From Luteitalea pratensis (GTDB taxonomy: Bacteria; Acidobacteriota; Vicinamibacteria; Vicinamibacterales; Vicinamibacteraceae), in assembly GCF_001618865.1 (NCBI RefSeq), contig NZ_CP015136.1, positions 6,421,001 through 6,485,000 of the forward strand: a stretch of 64,000 bases of DNA. The letters are read 5' to 3'. Below the pieces are notes generated by a model that saw nothing but the letters and a program-made list of their open reading frames with translations, was not told the origin of the DNA and searched no databases. Below, piece by piece: positions 1 through 9,900 of this stretch. Positions within the stretch are counted from its first letter, which is position 1, and each line of letters opens with the position of its first letter. Position numbers and translations under genes: made by a program.

Positions 1-83
1 GCGGGTTGTGCCGTGGAGGGCCGCGAAGTGGCAGCCGCAGCTGCCGCTCCGATGAGCAGGGCGGTAACGAGCAGGGCGCGCAT
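1..83 (-). CDS. Exported protein, N-terminus only (runs off window)
   Basis: Reading leftward from the ATG at 81-83, the frame stays open to the window edge and encodes 27 residues starting MRALLVTALLIGAAAAA and running into TSRPSTAQ. This is a typical Sec signal peptide (a basic residue, a hydrophobic core, then an Ala/Ser-rich cleavage region). The rest of the gene lies outside the window, so no function can be given. Another ATG at 95-97 is out of frame. Confidence 0.55.
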   Translation of the reverse strand, partial: MRALLVTALLIGAAAAAATSRPSTAQP

Positions 84-109
84 GGGAGTGCGCGCATATT
101 ACTCCGGGA

Positions 110-181
110 ACCGGGCACCGGGTACCGGGTACCGGGTGACGCATCGGACATCAGGCCTGACCAATGACCAATGACCAATGA
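110..181. repeat. Two 7-bp tandem arrays
   Basis: Positions 110-137 hold four copies of accgggt (the first ends in c). Positions 161-181 hold three copies of ccaatga. Both have a 7-bp period but unrelated unit sequences. They sit between the cold-shock gene and the next gene, like the other heptamer arrays of this window. Confidence 0.8.
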
Positions 182-234
182 CAAACGGCCGGACCGCTTG
201 CGCGATCCGGCCGCTGGTACTGCAGCGCAAGAGC

Positions 235-447
235 CTAGCGGCCCTGGCGGACGACGTTCTCGGCCGCCGGTCCCTTGGCGCCCTGGACGATGTCGAACTC
301 CACCCGCTCACCCTCGACAAGAGTCTTGAAACCCGTGCCAGCGATGGCGCTGTGGTGCACGAAGCAATCCTTCTGGCCGCCCTCGGGGGTGATGAAGCCG
401 AAGCCCTTGCTCTCGTTGAACCACTTGACGGTACCGGTTGTACGCAT
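235..447 (-). CDS. Cold-shock protein (CspA family)
   Basis: A 70-residue single-domain cold-shock protein, the usual family length. It binds single-stranded RNA/DNA and acts as an RNA chaperone in the cytoplasm. RNP1 is visible as KGFGFI (residues 14-19) and RNP2 as DCFVHHSAI (27-35), where the family more often has DVFVHFSAI. The frame is open further upstream, but the ATG at 445-447 is chosen because GAGGAG (plus-strand 454-459) lies six bases before it and [10 protein letters not shown] is the canonical family start. It lies downstream of a terminator hairpin (581-606), so it is probably monocistronic, with a leader of 100 or so bases that contains another hairpin (541-565). Cold or growth-phase control through that leader would be usual for the family but is not shown here. 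Confidence 0.95.
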   Translation of the reverse strand: MRTTGTVKWFNESKGFGFITPEGGQKDCFVHHSAIAGTGFKTLVEGERVEFDIVQGAKGPAAENVVRQGR

Positions 448-540
448 GTCGAACTCCTCGTTCGGTAATCGGAGCACCGCCATGCCACACGGACCGACCG
501 ACTACTGATTTTCTGTCGTGCATACTCCCCCACGACGGGG

Positions 541-565
541 GCAACCGCTGCGCTCGGACGGTTGC
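541..565 (-). other. Hairpin in the cold-shock gene leader region
   Basis: GCAACCG (541-547) pairs with CGGTTGC (559-565) around an 11-base loop. It lies about 95 bases before the csp start, between the upstream terminator and the coding region, so it could be part of the csp leader RNA. Confidence 0.4.
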
Positions 566-580
566 GGGCACTCAATGCAA

Positions 581-606
581 AAGGCCTGGCGAACTTCCCA
601 GGCCTT
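581..606 (-). terminator. Rho-independent terminator after the CoA-binding gene
   Basis: AAGGCCTGG (581-589) and CCAGGCCTT (598-606) form a perfect 9-bp stem with an 8-base loop. Read on the minus strand the stem is followed by a short T-run (CCTTTTGC). It lies about 95 bases past the stop of the gene ending at 702. Confidence 0.7.
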
Positions 607-701
607 CTACAAACCTTGGACTGTCACGCCCTGCTGGACGTGTCGCGCAGGGCAACTATACACGTCCGGGGAAGTGTGGCGCAAGTGCCAAATTCAGCTC
701 G

Positions 702-1151
702 TCAGTGGCGTGCGATTCCCCGGAAATCCACCATCAGGCAACGGTCCTGGACGACCTGGATCCCCGCCTGGGCCAAGCGCTCGGCGACCGCGTCGTTGCG
801 AATCCCCGATTGGAACCACACCGCCCGCGGCGCCCGCGCGATGATGTCGTCGACGTGCGCCGGGATGTCCTCCGAGCGCCGGAACACGTCCACGAGGTCG
901 AGCTGGCCGGGCACGTCGGCCAGGCGCCGATAGACCGGCTCGCCCAGAATCTCGGTGTCCTCGTGGCCGTGAACCACGACCGGCACGATGGTCAGCCCCA
1001 TGTCCTGCAACGCCTGCGGGACGTAGAACGCCGCCTTGTGCGATTGCGACGCCGGGCGCATGCCGAGCACGGCGACGCGGCTGACACCCTGCAGCAGCGC
1101 CCGGACCTCGGCAGGAGTGGTGAGCAGGTGGCGACGCCAGTCGTCGGACAT
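702..1151 (-). CDS. CoA-binding domain protein (YccU-like)
   Basis: A 149-residue stand-alone CoA-binding (Rossmann-type) domain of the CoA_binding_2/YccU family. A short N-terminal helix leads into RVAVLGMRP (about residues 25-33), the nucleotide-binding loop of the fold. The C-terminal half carries VWFQSGIRNDAV and VVQDRCLMVDF, which match the conserved family pattern with a single Cys. Such proteins bind CoA in crystal structures, but their physiological role is unknown. It is transcribed leftward and ends at the hairpin at 581-606. The gap to the next upstream gene is about 150 bases, so it probably has its own promoter. Confidence 0.85.
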   Translation of the reverse strand: MSDDWRRHLLTTPAEVRALLQGVSRVAVLGMRPASQSHKAAFYVPQALQDMGLTIVPVVVHGHEDTEILGEPVYRRLADVPGQLDLVDVFRRSEDIPAHVDDIIARAPRAVWFQSGIRNDAVAERLAQAGIQVVQDRCLMVDFRGIARH

Positions 1152-1300
1152 GCCTCACGGTACGTCAGACCTGCGGGCGCGACCTACTCGGCCGCACGTG
1201 AGCGAAGGAGCAGCCCCGCCCTGCTGCCGGCGCCACCGGCCCGGCCCGAGTCCGGGCAGCGCATTGGCTGAAGTCCGGCGGCAAGACCGGCGCTCGGTGA

Positions 1301-2242
1301 TCAGAACGTATCGGCGGCCACGTATGCGTCGATCAGCTTCTGCTCGCCTTCCCTGCCCGGGAAGGCATTGCCGTGCTCCATGCCGAAGATGAAGTCGCGG
1401 TTGTCGGCCTGCATCTTCTCGTGGGCGTGCTTGAAGATGTTGCGGTAGTTGACCTCGCCGGTGCCGGGCTCCTTGCGGCCAGGGTTGTCGCCGATCTGGA
1501 AGTACCCGATCTCCGACCACGCGTAGTCGATGTGAGGGATCATGTGCCCCTCGTTGCGCTGCATGTGGTACATGTCGAACAGGATCTTGCACGCCGGCGA
1601 GTTCACCGCGCGGCAGATCATGTACGTCTGGTCCGAGGTCCGCAGGAACTGATCCGGATTGTCGCTGAGCGGCTCGAGGACCATCACGAGGTTGGCCTTC
1701 TCGAGCACGTCGACACCGGCGCGCAGCGTGTCGATGACGTTGCCGTGCTGCAGGCCGATCGGCAGCTTGCGCTCGAAGGCTCCCGGCACCACGGTCATCC
1801 ACTTGGCGTTGCATCGCCTGGCGACTTCGACAGCCGCCTCGCACGCCTTGCGGAACTGCGCCGGGTTCTCGGGCTTGCCCGTCGTGAACCGGTCGCTGTT
1901 GTTGCCGCCGGTCTGGATGACGAAGACTCCCATCTGGATGCCGAGCCTGGTCATTGCCTCACCGAGCTGCGCCTGCAGCTCCGGCGTGCGCCCCATCATC
2001 CCGTTGTCCTCGAGCGCGGTGAAGCCCTGGTCGGCCATGAACTTCAGCTGATCGAACAGGTCCTTGCCCGCGGAGTTCTCGAACATGCCGAAGTGCGGGG
2101 CGTACTTCAGCTTGAACTTGCGAGCCGAAGTCGCTGCCGGAGGCCTCGGGGCAGGTGCCGTGGCCCCCTGGCCGTGGACTGTCCCAGGCAGACCAAGGGC
2201 CGCCGTCATCGCGGTCGTGTGTAGAAAAGCGCGTCGATCCAT
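1301..2242 (-). CDS. Tat-exported TIM-barrel protein (hydroxypyruvate isomerase-like)
   Basis: 313 residues. The N-terminus MDRRAFLHTTAMTAALG is a twin-arginine-type signal (RRAFL at 3-7), followed by a Pro/Ala-rich linker and a xylose-isomerase-like AP-endonuclease-2 TIM barrel. Conserved barrel pieces include VLEPLS, ILFDMYHMQ and FGMEHGN, which supply the Glu/Asp/His metal ligands seen in hydroxypyruvate isomerase and related sugar-phosphate isomerases. The product is probably periplasmic and acts on a sugar or sugar acid; the substrate cannot be told. The ATG at 2240-2242 is preferred over a TTG two codons earlier because the Tat motif starts right there. Secreted paralogues of this kind are common in acidobacteria and planctomycetes. 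Confidence 0.85.
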   Translation of the reverse strand: MDRRAFLHTTAMTAALGLPGTVHGQGATAPAPRPPAATSARKFKLKYAPHFGMFENSAGKDLFDQLKFMADQGFTALEDNGMMGRTPELQAQLGEAMTRLGIQMGVFVIQTGGNNSDRFTTGKPENPAQFRKACEAAVEVARRCNAKWMTVVPGAFERKLPIGLQHGNVIDTLRAGVDVLEKANLVMVLEPLSDNPDQFLRTSDQTYMICRAVNSPACKILFDMYHMQRNEGHMIPHIDYAWSEIGYFQIGDNPGRKEPGTGEVNYRNIFKHAHEKMQADNRDFIFGMEHGNAFPGREGEQKLIDAYVAADTF

Positions 2243-2291
2243 CAGCAATCGCTTTCGTGAATGGCCCCGTACCCGGCACGTTGCGCCCCGT

Positions 2292-2333
2292 ACCCGTTAC
2301 CCGTTACCCGGCACCCGTTACCCGTTACCCGGT
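2292..2333. repeat. 7-bp tandem array (acccgtt)
   Basis: Six consecutive heptamers of acccgtt or acccggc, between the fumC stop and the isomerase-like gene start. The array lies about 50 bases upstream of the latter start, where its promoter or leader would be expected. Confidence 0.85.
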
Positions 2334-2361
2334 TGCATGACTGAATGCCGCGGATTGTACG

Positions 2362-3765
2362 TCAAGCCTTGCTGGGCCGCGTCATCTCCACCGGGACGAT
2401 CCACTGCTCGTACTGCTCCGCCGTGACGTCGCCAGACGCGAGGGCCGCCTCGCGCAACGTGAGCCCCTTCTTCTGGGCATGCTTGGCGATGGCCGCGGCC
2501 TTGTCGTAACCGATGTGGCGATTCAACGCCGTGACCAGCATCAGGTTGCGCCCGAGGTTTTTCGCGATCTGCTCGCGATTGGGCTCGATGCCCCTGGCAC
2601 AGCCCTCTTCGAACGCCAGGCACGCGTCGGCAATGAGCGCGATGCTCTCCAGCACGTTGTGCACCATCACCGGCTTGAACACATTGAGCTGGAAGTTGCC
2701 CTGCGTGCCGGCAAACGCCACCGCGGCATCGTTGCCGAACACCTGCACGCACACCATCGTCATCGCCTCGGACTGCGTCGGGTTGACCTTGCCGGGCATG
2801 ATCGACGACCCGGGCTCGTTCTCCGGGATGAACAGCTCGCCGATGCCGCAGCGCGGACCGCTCGCCAGCCAGCGCACGTCGTTGGCCATCTTCATCAGCC
2901 CACCCGAGAGCGTCCGCAGCGCCGCCGACGTCTGCACGAGGGCATCGTGAGCCGAGAGCGCGAAGAACTTGTTGGTGGCCGAGCGGAATGGGTAGCCGGT
3001 CGCTTCCGAGATGTAGTGGGCGGTGCGATCGCCGAACTTCGGGTGGGCATTCAGGCCGGTACCGACCGCCGTGCCGCCGATGGCGAGGTCGTAGAGCCCG
3101 GGCAACGACTGCCGCACCGACTCGAGCCCGAACTCGATCTGCGCCACCCACGCGCCGATTTCCTGGCCGAGCGTGATCGGGGTCGCATCCTGCAGGTGCG
3201 TCCGGCCGGTCTTCACGAGATCGGCGAAAGCCGTGGACTTGGCCGCCAGCGTGTCGCGCAACCTCCCCACCGCCGGCAACAGCCGCTGCTGCAACTGCTC
3301 CACGACGGCGATGTGCATGGCCGTCGGGAACGTGTCGTTGGACGACTGCCCGCGGTTGACGTGATCGTTCGGGTGGACGCTCCGATCGACACCGACCGTA
3401 CCGCCGCTCAGCGCCACGGCGCGGTTTGCGATCACCTCGTTGGCGTTCATGTTCGACTGCGTGCCCGAGCCCGTCTGGAACACGACGAGCGGGAACTGCG
3501 AGTCGAGATCGCCGGCAATCACCTCATCGGCAGCGCGCACGATCTGATCGGCCACCGCCCCTGGCAGTTCGCCGAGCTCGACATTGGCCTGCGCCGCCGC
3601 CTTCTTGAGGATGCCGAGGGCGCGGATGATCGGCCGGCCCCACTGAAAGCGGTCCACGCCAATCGGGAAATTCTGGATGGACCGCTGTGTTTGCGCGGCC
3701 CAGTACACGTCTGCGGGCACCTCGATGGGGCCCATCGAATCCTTCTCGGTTCTGGTCTTGGTCAT
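2362..3765 (-). CDS. fumC: Class II fumarate hydratase
   Basis: 467 residues, the normal length for iron-independent fumarase, which interconverts fumarate and L-malate in the TCA cycle in the cytoplasm as a homotetramer. The fumarase/aspartase signature [12 protein letters not shown] (residues 319-330) contains the catalytic serine loop. GRTHLQDA (187-194) carries the active-site His, and SGTQSNMN (100-107) with [11 protein letters not shown] are substrate-binding. The frame is open well beyond the N-terminus, but [17 protein letters not shown] at 3765 matches the family start. The following DUF3052-like gene (start 4300) is upstream on the same strand with a 61-base gap, so the two may be cotranscribed. 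Argininosuccinate lyase or aspartase is unlikely given the exact fumarase sequence context. Confidence 0.97.
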   Translation of the reverse strand: MTKTRTEKDSMGPIEVPADVYWAAQTQRSIQNFPIGVDRFQWGRPIIRALGILKKAAAQANVELGELPGAVADQIVRAADEVIAGDLDSQFPLVVFQTGSGTQSNMNANEVIANRAVALSGGTVGVDRSVHPNDHVNRGQSSNDTFPTAMHIAVVEQLQQRLLPAVGRLRDTLAAKSTAFADLVKTGRTHLQDATPITLGQEIGAWVAQIEFGLESVRQSLPGLYDLAIGGTAVGTGLNAHPKFGDRTAHYISEATGYPFRSATNKFFALSAHDALVQTSAALRTLSGGLMKMANDVRWLASGPRCGIGELFIPENEPGSSIMPGKVNPTQSEAMTMVCVQVFGNDAAVAFAGTQGNFQLNVFKPVMVHNVLESIALIADACLAFEEGCARGIEPNREQIAKNLGRNLMLVTALNRHIGYDKAAAIAKHAQKKGLTLREAALASGDVTAEQYEQWIVPVEMTRPSKA

Positions 3766-3826
3766 GGCGTCGAGCGGCACTCCCTGCCGTCTCTCAAGGA
3801 TATGGCAGGTGCGACATCCGGACTCG

Positions 3827-4300
3827 TCAGGCGCGCGGGGCGCGGGGCGCAGATGCGCGCGCCTTACCGCGCTCGCTGAGCGCCCGGGACGGATCGCGTC
3901 GCAGTGTCGAGATGTACTCCACACGCCTGAACCGGAGCGCGGACCAGTCCTCGTCGATGGCGACCTGCCTGACCGGCTCGAAGCCGGCCGCGCCGAGCGA
4001 TGCCCAGCCGGTATCGCGATTGAACTCGCAGATATAACGCTTCGACGTGCCCTTGGGATAGGCGAGCCACAGGAGGGCGTCACCGTCGAGGCGGGGCGCC
4101 ACATCGCGCGCCACCTTTTCCACGGCGGCCAGCGTCGTCGCGAAAACGACAGCAAACGCCACTGTTCCTCCGGCCGGAAGCTTGCGCAGGACGCGCACGG
4201 TGCCGAGCGCTGCAAGATGCGTGTCGAAACTCGCTGGGGCGTCGAGGACCACGATCGCAGCCTGGTCCTTCAGGTTGAGTTTCTTGAAGAGGTCGCTCAT
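3827..4300 (-). CDS. DUF3052-like small cytoplasmic protein
   Basis: 157 residues with no signal or membrane segment. The first part, [22 protein letters not shown], begins an alpha/beta domain. The most distinctive segments are [25 protein letters not shown] and [17 protein letters not shown] associate this pattern with a family often labelled DUF3052 in soil bacteria, whose function is not known; the name is from memory and only moderately secure. The C-terminal 25 residues are Ala/Arg-rich and probably disordered. The start at 4300 is the first Met of the conserved region. It is head-to-head with the membrane protein gene at 4352, so the 51-base gap must hold both promoters. Confidence 0.6.
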   Translation of the reverse strand: MSDLFKKLNLKDQAAIVVLDAPASFDTHLAALGTVRVLRKLPAGGTVAFAVVFATTLAAVEKVARDVAPRLDGDALLWLAYPKGTSKRYICEFNRDTGWASLGAAGFEPVRQVAIDEDWSALRFRRVEYISTLRRDPSRALSERGKARASAPRAPRA

Positions 4301-4351
4301 GGCTGCGTCAGCGTAAACCACTCCGGATGAGTCATCACGCACAATGGCGCG

Positions 4352-6130
4352 ATGCGCCGCGTCCTGCTCGCCGCCACCGTGATGTGGCTGCTGGTCATGG
4401 TCTCCCTGGCTGCGCCCCGTCGCGTCGGCGACGCGAGCGAGTACGTCGCCATGGCGGGGCGCCTCGCCGACATGGGCGCTCCCACCTTCTCGGCTCGCGA
4501 CATGGCCGCGTTCACGGCAGCGTGGGCAGGCACGGGAACCGGATTCGAACTGCAGACACGGCAACTCCCCGAATTGCAGGGACACGACGGACGGTGGGAC
4601 ATGCCCCACATGTGGCTGTATCCGCTGCTGTCGGTCCCGTTCGTGTGGATCGCCCGGATCGCGAGCGTCGGCGATCCCTGGGGACTGGTGGCACTCAACG
4701 TCTCGATGGTCGCCGGCCTGCTCTGGCTCGCCGCACGCCGTGGCGCGGGGCCGTGGACGCTGACGCTCTTTGCCAGTCCGCTCGTGTGGTGGCTGGACAA
4801 GCCGCTGGCCGACCTGCTGATCGCCTGCGCCGTCGGAGGCGCGACGCTGCTGTGGCCGCATCCAGTCAGCCTCGTTTTGCTGGGCCTGGCGGCGGCGCAG
4901 AACCCGGCCCTGCTGGTGGGCTGCGTCGTCTTCGGCCTCTGTGCGCTCACTCAGGATCGAAGCCGCATCGCGTCGAGACGCTGGCAGCTCGCTGTCGCGA
5001 TTGGGGCCGCGGGCGCCGTCATTGCACCGATCTACTACCTGTCGCGCCTCGATCGCCTGTCGCCTCTCACGAGTTACGCTGCCGCGTCGTGGCCATCGCT
5101 GACGTCGCTGCTGTTTCCGCTGGCCGACGTCAACATGGGCGTGCTGCCCAGATTTCCGCCCGTGGCCCTCGTCGTGATGGTCGCACTGCTGCAGCGGCGT
5201 GGGTGGCGTGAGCCCGCAGCACTTCCCGCCGCACTGACCGGCGCCGCCCTGCTCCTGGTCATCAGCCAGCAACCCAACATGAACCAAGGCGGCAGCCCCG
5301 ATCTCTCGCGCTACATCGTCTGGCTGCTGCCGCTGGCACTGCCGTGGCTGCTCGCGCTCGATCGTTCGGCACGACAATCCACACGCATGACAGGCACACT
5401 CGTCCTTGCCGTCACCGCGGTATGGACCGCGATCGCATTCCTGCCCTCGCGACCCGAAAGCTATCGCTATCCGACACCGTTCGCGACGTGGGTGTGGACC
5501 CAGCACCCGTCATGGACGATGCCGCGCGCCGAGGCGTTTGGCGAGCGCACATCGCATCGCGAGCCGGCGATCGTTCCCACAGCCACGCCGAACTGCGAGA
5601 AGGTGCTGCTGTTCGAGGGTCGGTGGCCGTCGAACTGCCCGCCCTCGACGTCACCGCCGCCGTCATGTGCCGCACCCGGCACCTACTGCTACGCCGATCG
5701 CGTGACCGGCGAGCCTCTCGTGCCGCGGCAGTTCACCGTGATCGGCCCGCTACCGCAGTACGGGCCCGTCATGAATGATCGGACATGGCCCAGCGGCGAC
5801 GCCAGCGGACAGTGGATCGAGTCTCGCGTCCGACACCTGTCGAGCGGTGAGCAGGCATCGGCGCCGGCCTCCGTCCGCGGCGCGTGGAGTGTGGCGTGGA
5901 CGCAATCGTGGTCGTCGGATCGCGCGCTGGTGGTGTACGTGCGCGACGCAGGACAGGGCGCCCAAGTGGCCATTCGGAATCGTGGGCCACTCCTGGGCCT
6001 GATCGAGACCGTGGATGGCAGGGTGTTCCAGCGGCTGATGCTCGAAGCGACGACCGATACGCCGGCCACGATCGAACTGCCGGCCGCACCGCACCTGCTG
6101 GTCTCGCTCTGGCCCCGACCGGGGCCGTGA
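4352..6130 (+). CDS. Multi-pass membrane protein with large extracytoplasmic C-terminal domain
   Basis: 592 residues. Up to about residue 370 there are roughly nine hydrophobic segments, starting with VLLAATVMWLLVMVSLA. The first loop contains GDASEYVAMAGRLADMG, reminiscent of the first periplasmic loop of GT-C-type (lipid-linked sugar) glycosyltransferases, where an acidic residue near the first helix is catalytic. The last 220 residues are soluble, with paired cysteines (NCEKVLLFEG, NCPPS, CAAPGTYC) that suggest an oxidised, extracytoplasmic domain. I do not recognise the family. A GT-C-like role in envelope glycan assembly is an inference from topology only. The ATG at 4352 directly precedes the first hydrophobic segment. 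Confidence 0.6.
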   Translation: MRRVLLAATVMWLLVMVSLAAPRRVGDASEYVAMAGRLADMGAPTFSARDMAAFTAAWAGTGTGFELQTRQLPELQGHDGRWDMPHMWLYPLLSVPFVWIARIASVGDPWGLVALNVSMVAGLLWLAARRGAGPWTLTLFASPLVWWLDKPLADLLIACAVGGATLLWPHPVSLVLLGLAAAQNPALLVGCVVFGLCALTQDRSRIASRRWQLAVAIGAAGAVIAPIYYLSRLDRLSPLTSYAAASWPSLTSLLFPLADVNMGVLPRFPPVALVVMVALLQRRGWREPAALPAALTGAALLLVISQQPNMNQGGSPDLSRYIVWLLPLALPWLLALDRSARQSTRMTGTLVLAVTAVWTAIAFLPSRPESYRYPTPFATWVWTQHPSWTMPRAEAFGERTSHREPAIVPTATPNCEKVLLFEGRWPSNCPPSTSPPPSCAAPGTYCYADRVTGEPLVPRQFTVIGPLPQYGPVMNDRTWPSGDASGQWIESRVRHLSSGEQASAPASVRGAWSVAWTQSWSSDRALVVYVRDAGQGAQVAIRNRGPLLGLIETVDGRVFQRLMLEATTDTPATIELPAAPHLLVSLWPRPGP

Positions 6131-6182
6131 GCGTTTCGGCCGTTCGGTGGGGCCAGCACCCGAAACGCATGGGCTCTGGGGT

Positions 6183-6235
6183 GTAGCCGCGGGACTTGTC
6201 CCGCGGGCAGCGCGCCGGACAAGTCCGGCGCCTAC
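6183..6235. repeat. GTAG-headed inverted palindrome pair (REP/BIME-like)
   Basis: GTAG (6183-6186) is followed by the stem CCGCGGGAC / GTCCCGCGG (187-195 / 198-206, TT loop). A second stem, GCCGGAC / GTCCGGC (214-220 / 223-229, AA loop), is closed by CTAC (232-235), the complement of GTAG. So two palindromes face each other, each with GTAG at its outer end, as in bacterial interspersed mosaic elements. It lies in the convergent gap between the membrane protein and the NIPSNAP gene. Short heptamers (cggcgtt) follow at about 6280-6296. Confidence 0.75.
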
Positions 6236-6295
6236 GAGATTCGTTGGAGTCCGGCGGCTACGCGTCCCGGACGCGTCTGCGTTCGGCGTTCGGCG

Positions 6296-6733
6296 TTACT
6301 TGATCTTCGAGTAGTCGGTCGCGTCCATGTAGACGCTTTCCGGGGCCTTCTCGAGGATCTTGCCGTTGACTTCCGACGCGTCGCGCACCTTCTGCCACTC
6401 CGGATCGGCGCCGAACGCGGCCCAGTTCTTCTTCGCCGCCTCGCGGCTCTCGTGCGCGATCACGTAGATGAGGGTGTTGCTGTGCGCCGGCTCGTCCTGC
6501 GGCACCCAGTAGCCGATGTTGGTCATGCCGTGGGCCTCGAACAGCTTCGTCGTGTGATTACGAAAGCGCGTCTGGAGGTCCGGCAGCTTGCCTGGCAGCG
6601 TGTAGTACGTGCGCAGTTCGAACACCTTCTGGCCGGATCCCTGCGCGGCCAGGTCGGCGCGCGAGAACTGGCCCACCACGTAACCGGCGGCGAACATCAG
6701 GGCAAGGGCGAACAGCGAACGGTTGAAACGCAT
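6296..6733 (-). CDS. Exported NIPSNAP-family protein
   Basis: 145 residues. The N-terminal segment SLFALALMFAAGYVVGQF is an export signal or anchor. The following domain begins KVFELRTYYTLPGKLPDLQTRF, the typical opening of NIPSNAP dimeric alpha/beta-barrel domains, and continues with NIGYWVPQDEP and the conserved W-x5-DPEW region. The molecular function of bacterial NIPSNAPs is unknown. The ATG at 6731-6733 is preferred over codons seven residues earlier because GAGGAG lies four bases before it. It is downstream of the TonB receptor on the same strand, separated by two 76-bp hairpin repeats. Confidence 0.8.
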   Translation of the reverse strand: MRFNRSLFALALMFAAGYVVGQFSRADLAAQGSGQKVFELRTYYTLPGKLPDLQTRFRNHTTKLFEAHGMTNIGYWVPQDEPAHSNTLIYVIAHESREAAKKNWAAFGADPEWQKVRDASEVNGKILEKAPESVYMDATDYSKIK

Positions 6734-6773
6734 GAGGCTCCTCGTGACAGTCATCCGGGCGGTCGGGTCAGCA

Positions 6774-6925
6774 CCGGCGAGGCGGCCGGAAGACGCCTCG
6801 CCTGTCGATCGTCAGCCGAGCTCGCGCAGCGAGTGGAGGCTGACTAGAGCCGGCGAGGCGGCCGACGGCCACCTCGCCCGAACATTGTCAGCCGAGCTCG
6901 CTGTGCGAGCGGAGGCTGACTAGAA
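6774..6925. repeat. Two tandem 76-bp dual-hairpin repeats
   Basis: Unit 1 is 6774-6849 and unit 2 is 6850-6925. Each starts CCGGCGAGGCGGCCG, forms a GGCGAGG(C/T)G-type stem with a downstream CCTCGCC, then a second stem whose ends are GTCAGCC and GGCTGAC with GAGCTCGC inside, and ends in GACTAGA. Unit 2 contains the stop codon of the TonB receptor (6920-6922). A diverged third copy of the second hairpin lies at 40628-40665, again on a stop codon. Confidence 0.85.
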
Positions 6926-9900
6926 CGTGAAGCGTGCCGCCAGCTGGAACTGGCGCCGCGAGAAGGCCGACAGCGACTGCCCGAACGTGGGCCGGTCCAC
7001 GAAGCTGTCGGGTAGCTGCAGGTTGGTGCGATTCAGCAGGTTGAACCCTTCCAGCCGCAATTCAAGGTTCTTTGACCCGCCGAGCTCGAGCCGGCGCGAC
7101 AGCACGGCATCCACCGCAGCATACCCCGGGCCGATGAGGGCGTTGCGTCCGGCGTTGCCGTACGTGTACTGGGGCGCGATGACAAACGAGCGGCCCTCGT
7201 AACTGACCACGCGTGCGCCCGCCGGCGGTGTCGTGTCCGTGACCTCGTTCGGCCGGTCATAGGCGAACGTGCCGCCGCCGGTGTTGCCGCTGTTGCTGTT
7301 GTCGAAGCTGACGCGCGGCGTGAACGGACGGCCCGACTGCACCGACACGACCCCGGCCACCTGCCAGCCGCGGCCGAGTGCGCCAGAGCCCATGTCTGGA
7401 ATCACGTACGAGCCGCTCAAGACGCCGCGGTGCCGCACGTCGAAGTCCGAGAGACCCCACTCCGCGGCGAGGTTGCGGCTGTCCTGCGGCGTGTTGTCGT
7501 TGCCGTCGGTGGCCAGGAACGCCGACTGGTCGTCCATCGACTTGGACCATGTGTACGACGCGCGGAACATCAGCCGACTGCCGGAGCGGCGCACGGCGCC
7601 CACCTGGAGCGCATGGTAATCCGATGTCGCGCCCGACTCTACCATCAGGATGTCGCCGTACTGCGGCATCTCGCGCCGCGGCGGGAACGGGCCGGGCCCG
7701 GGCAGCGCCTGGTTGATGTTGCGCTTGCGCACGAGCGCATGGCCGAACGATCCGACGTACCGGGCGTCGACGGTCGTCTTGGCAAACGCATGCTCGACGC
7801 CCAGGCTGAACTGGTGCGCGTAGGCCGTCCGCATGTCCTGATCCAGCGAGTTGTACGTGGGCTGCGTGCCGATGGCCTGCCCGGGGAACGGGTTCTCGAG
7901 CGTCAGCAGACGCAGTTGCGACGGGAAGTAGAGGCCGATGGCGAAGTACGGTGGGTTGAAGTACAGCGCCGACGTCTCGATCAGCGTGCTGACGTTGTAG
8001 AACAGCCCGTAGCCGCCCTGCAGCATCGTCGTGCCCATGCCGGTCAGGTCGTAATTGAAGCCGATGCGCGGTGCGACGTTGTTGTAGTCGGACGCGATAC
8101 CTGACCGCGGCACGCCGTTGGTGCCGACCTGGACGATCTGGTTCGTATCCTGGTCGAAGATCCGCATGCGGTCGTCGGCATCCACGGGCGGCGAGTTGAA
8201 CTCGTATCGCAGCCCCATGTTCACCGTGAGCCGCGACGACAGTCGCCAGTCGTCCTGGATGAACGTGTTGATCGACCAGGTGCGCAGCTTCTGCGGGTTG
8301 TCGTTGGTCCCCAGCAGCGACAAGCTCGGATAACCGAGCAGGAGGTCCGCGAACGGCGCGCCCGAGATCGCCCCTGCGAACGTGATTTGCCCGCGCGCGA
8401 AGAGGTGGTTGAGACCATCCGACTTGTAGTGGCGGAACTCGCCACCGGTCTTGACATGGTGCCGCCCGAACTGTGCCGTGAGCGTGTCCGCGAGGTGAAT
8501 GGTGCGCGTGCTTCGGAGCACGGGCAGGTTCGGGTCGTCGCCGAGCGTTTCGTAGCCACTGACGACGAACGTCGGGTACCCCTGGTCCACCTCGGGCAGC
8601 GACGGGCCGGTGATCCCGAGCGCCGCGTACGCATCGGTGCCGGCATTGGTCGGCAGGCTGTCCCGCTTGAGCGCGTTGACGCCGAAACGCAGTTCGTTGA
8701 CGACGCGGCTCGAGATCGCCTGGTTGAAGCCGGCCGCGAAATTGTGCCCCTGATCGAGCACGGAGGTGCCGAAGGTCGGCAAGTTGCGCGCACGAGCCGG
8801 GAACGGCAGGTCGCGATCCTCCCGGCCGAAGGTGTAGCGCACGTGGAACGGCTTGTCCTGCCAGCCGTTGTGGTCGGTCTTGATCGTGAACTGGATCGCG
8901 TCGCGTCGGCCCTCGGGCGAAGAGACGTAGTTGGCCGAGCCGCTGCCGGAGGTGTTGGCCCGCGGGTAGAGGTCGGCGGTGTTCAGGCCGGCCGCACTCA
9001 TGCGGGATGCCGGGATCATGTTGCCCGGGAAGGGCTGCTGCGTGAACGGGTCGATGATCGGGCGGCCGAAGGTACTGAAGTCGCCGGCGCGTTCCGCGTC
9101 GGTCGGCACGCGCGCCAGCCGGGTGTCGGCCTCGTTGGCCTGGATCGCCTCGACGTTGAAGAAATAGAACGACGGGAAGCGACCGAGGGGCCCGCCGATC
9201 GTGCCACCGAACTGGTGCTTGCCGAGCGAGGGCTTGTCGGTGCCTTCGGGGAGGAACGCGGGGCGGGCGTCGAACGCCTCGTCGCGAAAGTACTCGTACG
9301 CCGACCCGCGCAGCGTGCGCGTGCCAGACTTGATCACGACGTTGACCTGCGCGCCGGCACTACGTCCGTGCTCGGCGTCGTAGGTGCCCTGTAGCATCGA
9401 CACTTCCTTGACCGCATCGAGGCTCGGGTTGACGACGAGGCGATTCAGGAACAGGTCGTTGTTGTCGACGCCGTCGAGCAGGAAGTTGTTGGCGGCCTCG
9501 CGCGAGCCGCTGTTGTTCAGGCCGGTGTTGCCCTGCGTGGACAGGCGCGATCCCGGTGCCGGCGGCGCCACGCCGGGAGCCTGGAACGTGAACTGGATGA
9601 CGTCGCGCTCGGACACCGGGACCGTGACCAGCGTCTCGCCCTCGAACACCTCGCCGACGGCGCCGCTCCCGGCACGCAATGTCGTGAGGTCCGCGCTCAC
9701 CACGACCTGCTCGGTGACCTCGCCCGGCACCAGCACCACGGCGACCGTGCCGCGGACGCCCGCCTGCACCGCGATGTCGCGGACGATCTCGGTCTTGAAG
9801 CCGTCCCGGCTCGCCTGCAACGTGTACGTGCCCGCCGTGAGCAACGGGATCACGAGCAACCCGGATGACGACGTCGTGCCCTCGCGCATCAGCGCGGTCT

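Noticed and set aside
484-701. tRNA or small RNA gene before the cold-shock gene
   Set aside because: Several hairpins, but no cloverleaf and no T-loop; the best hairpin is explained as a terminator.
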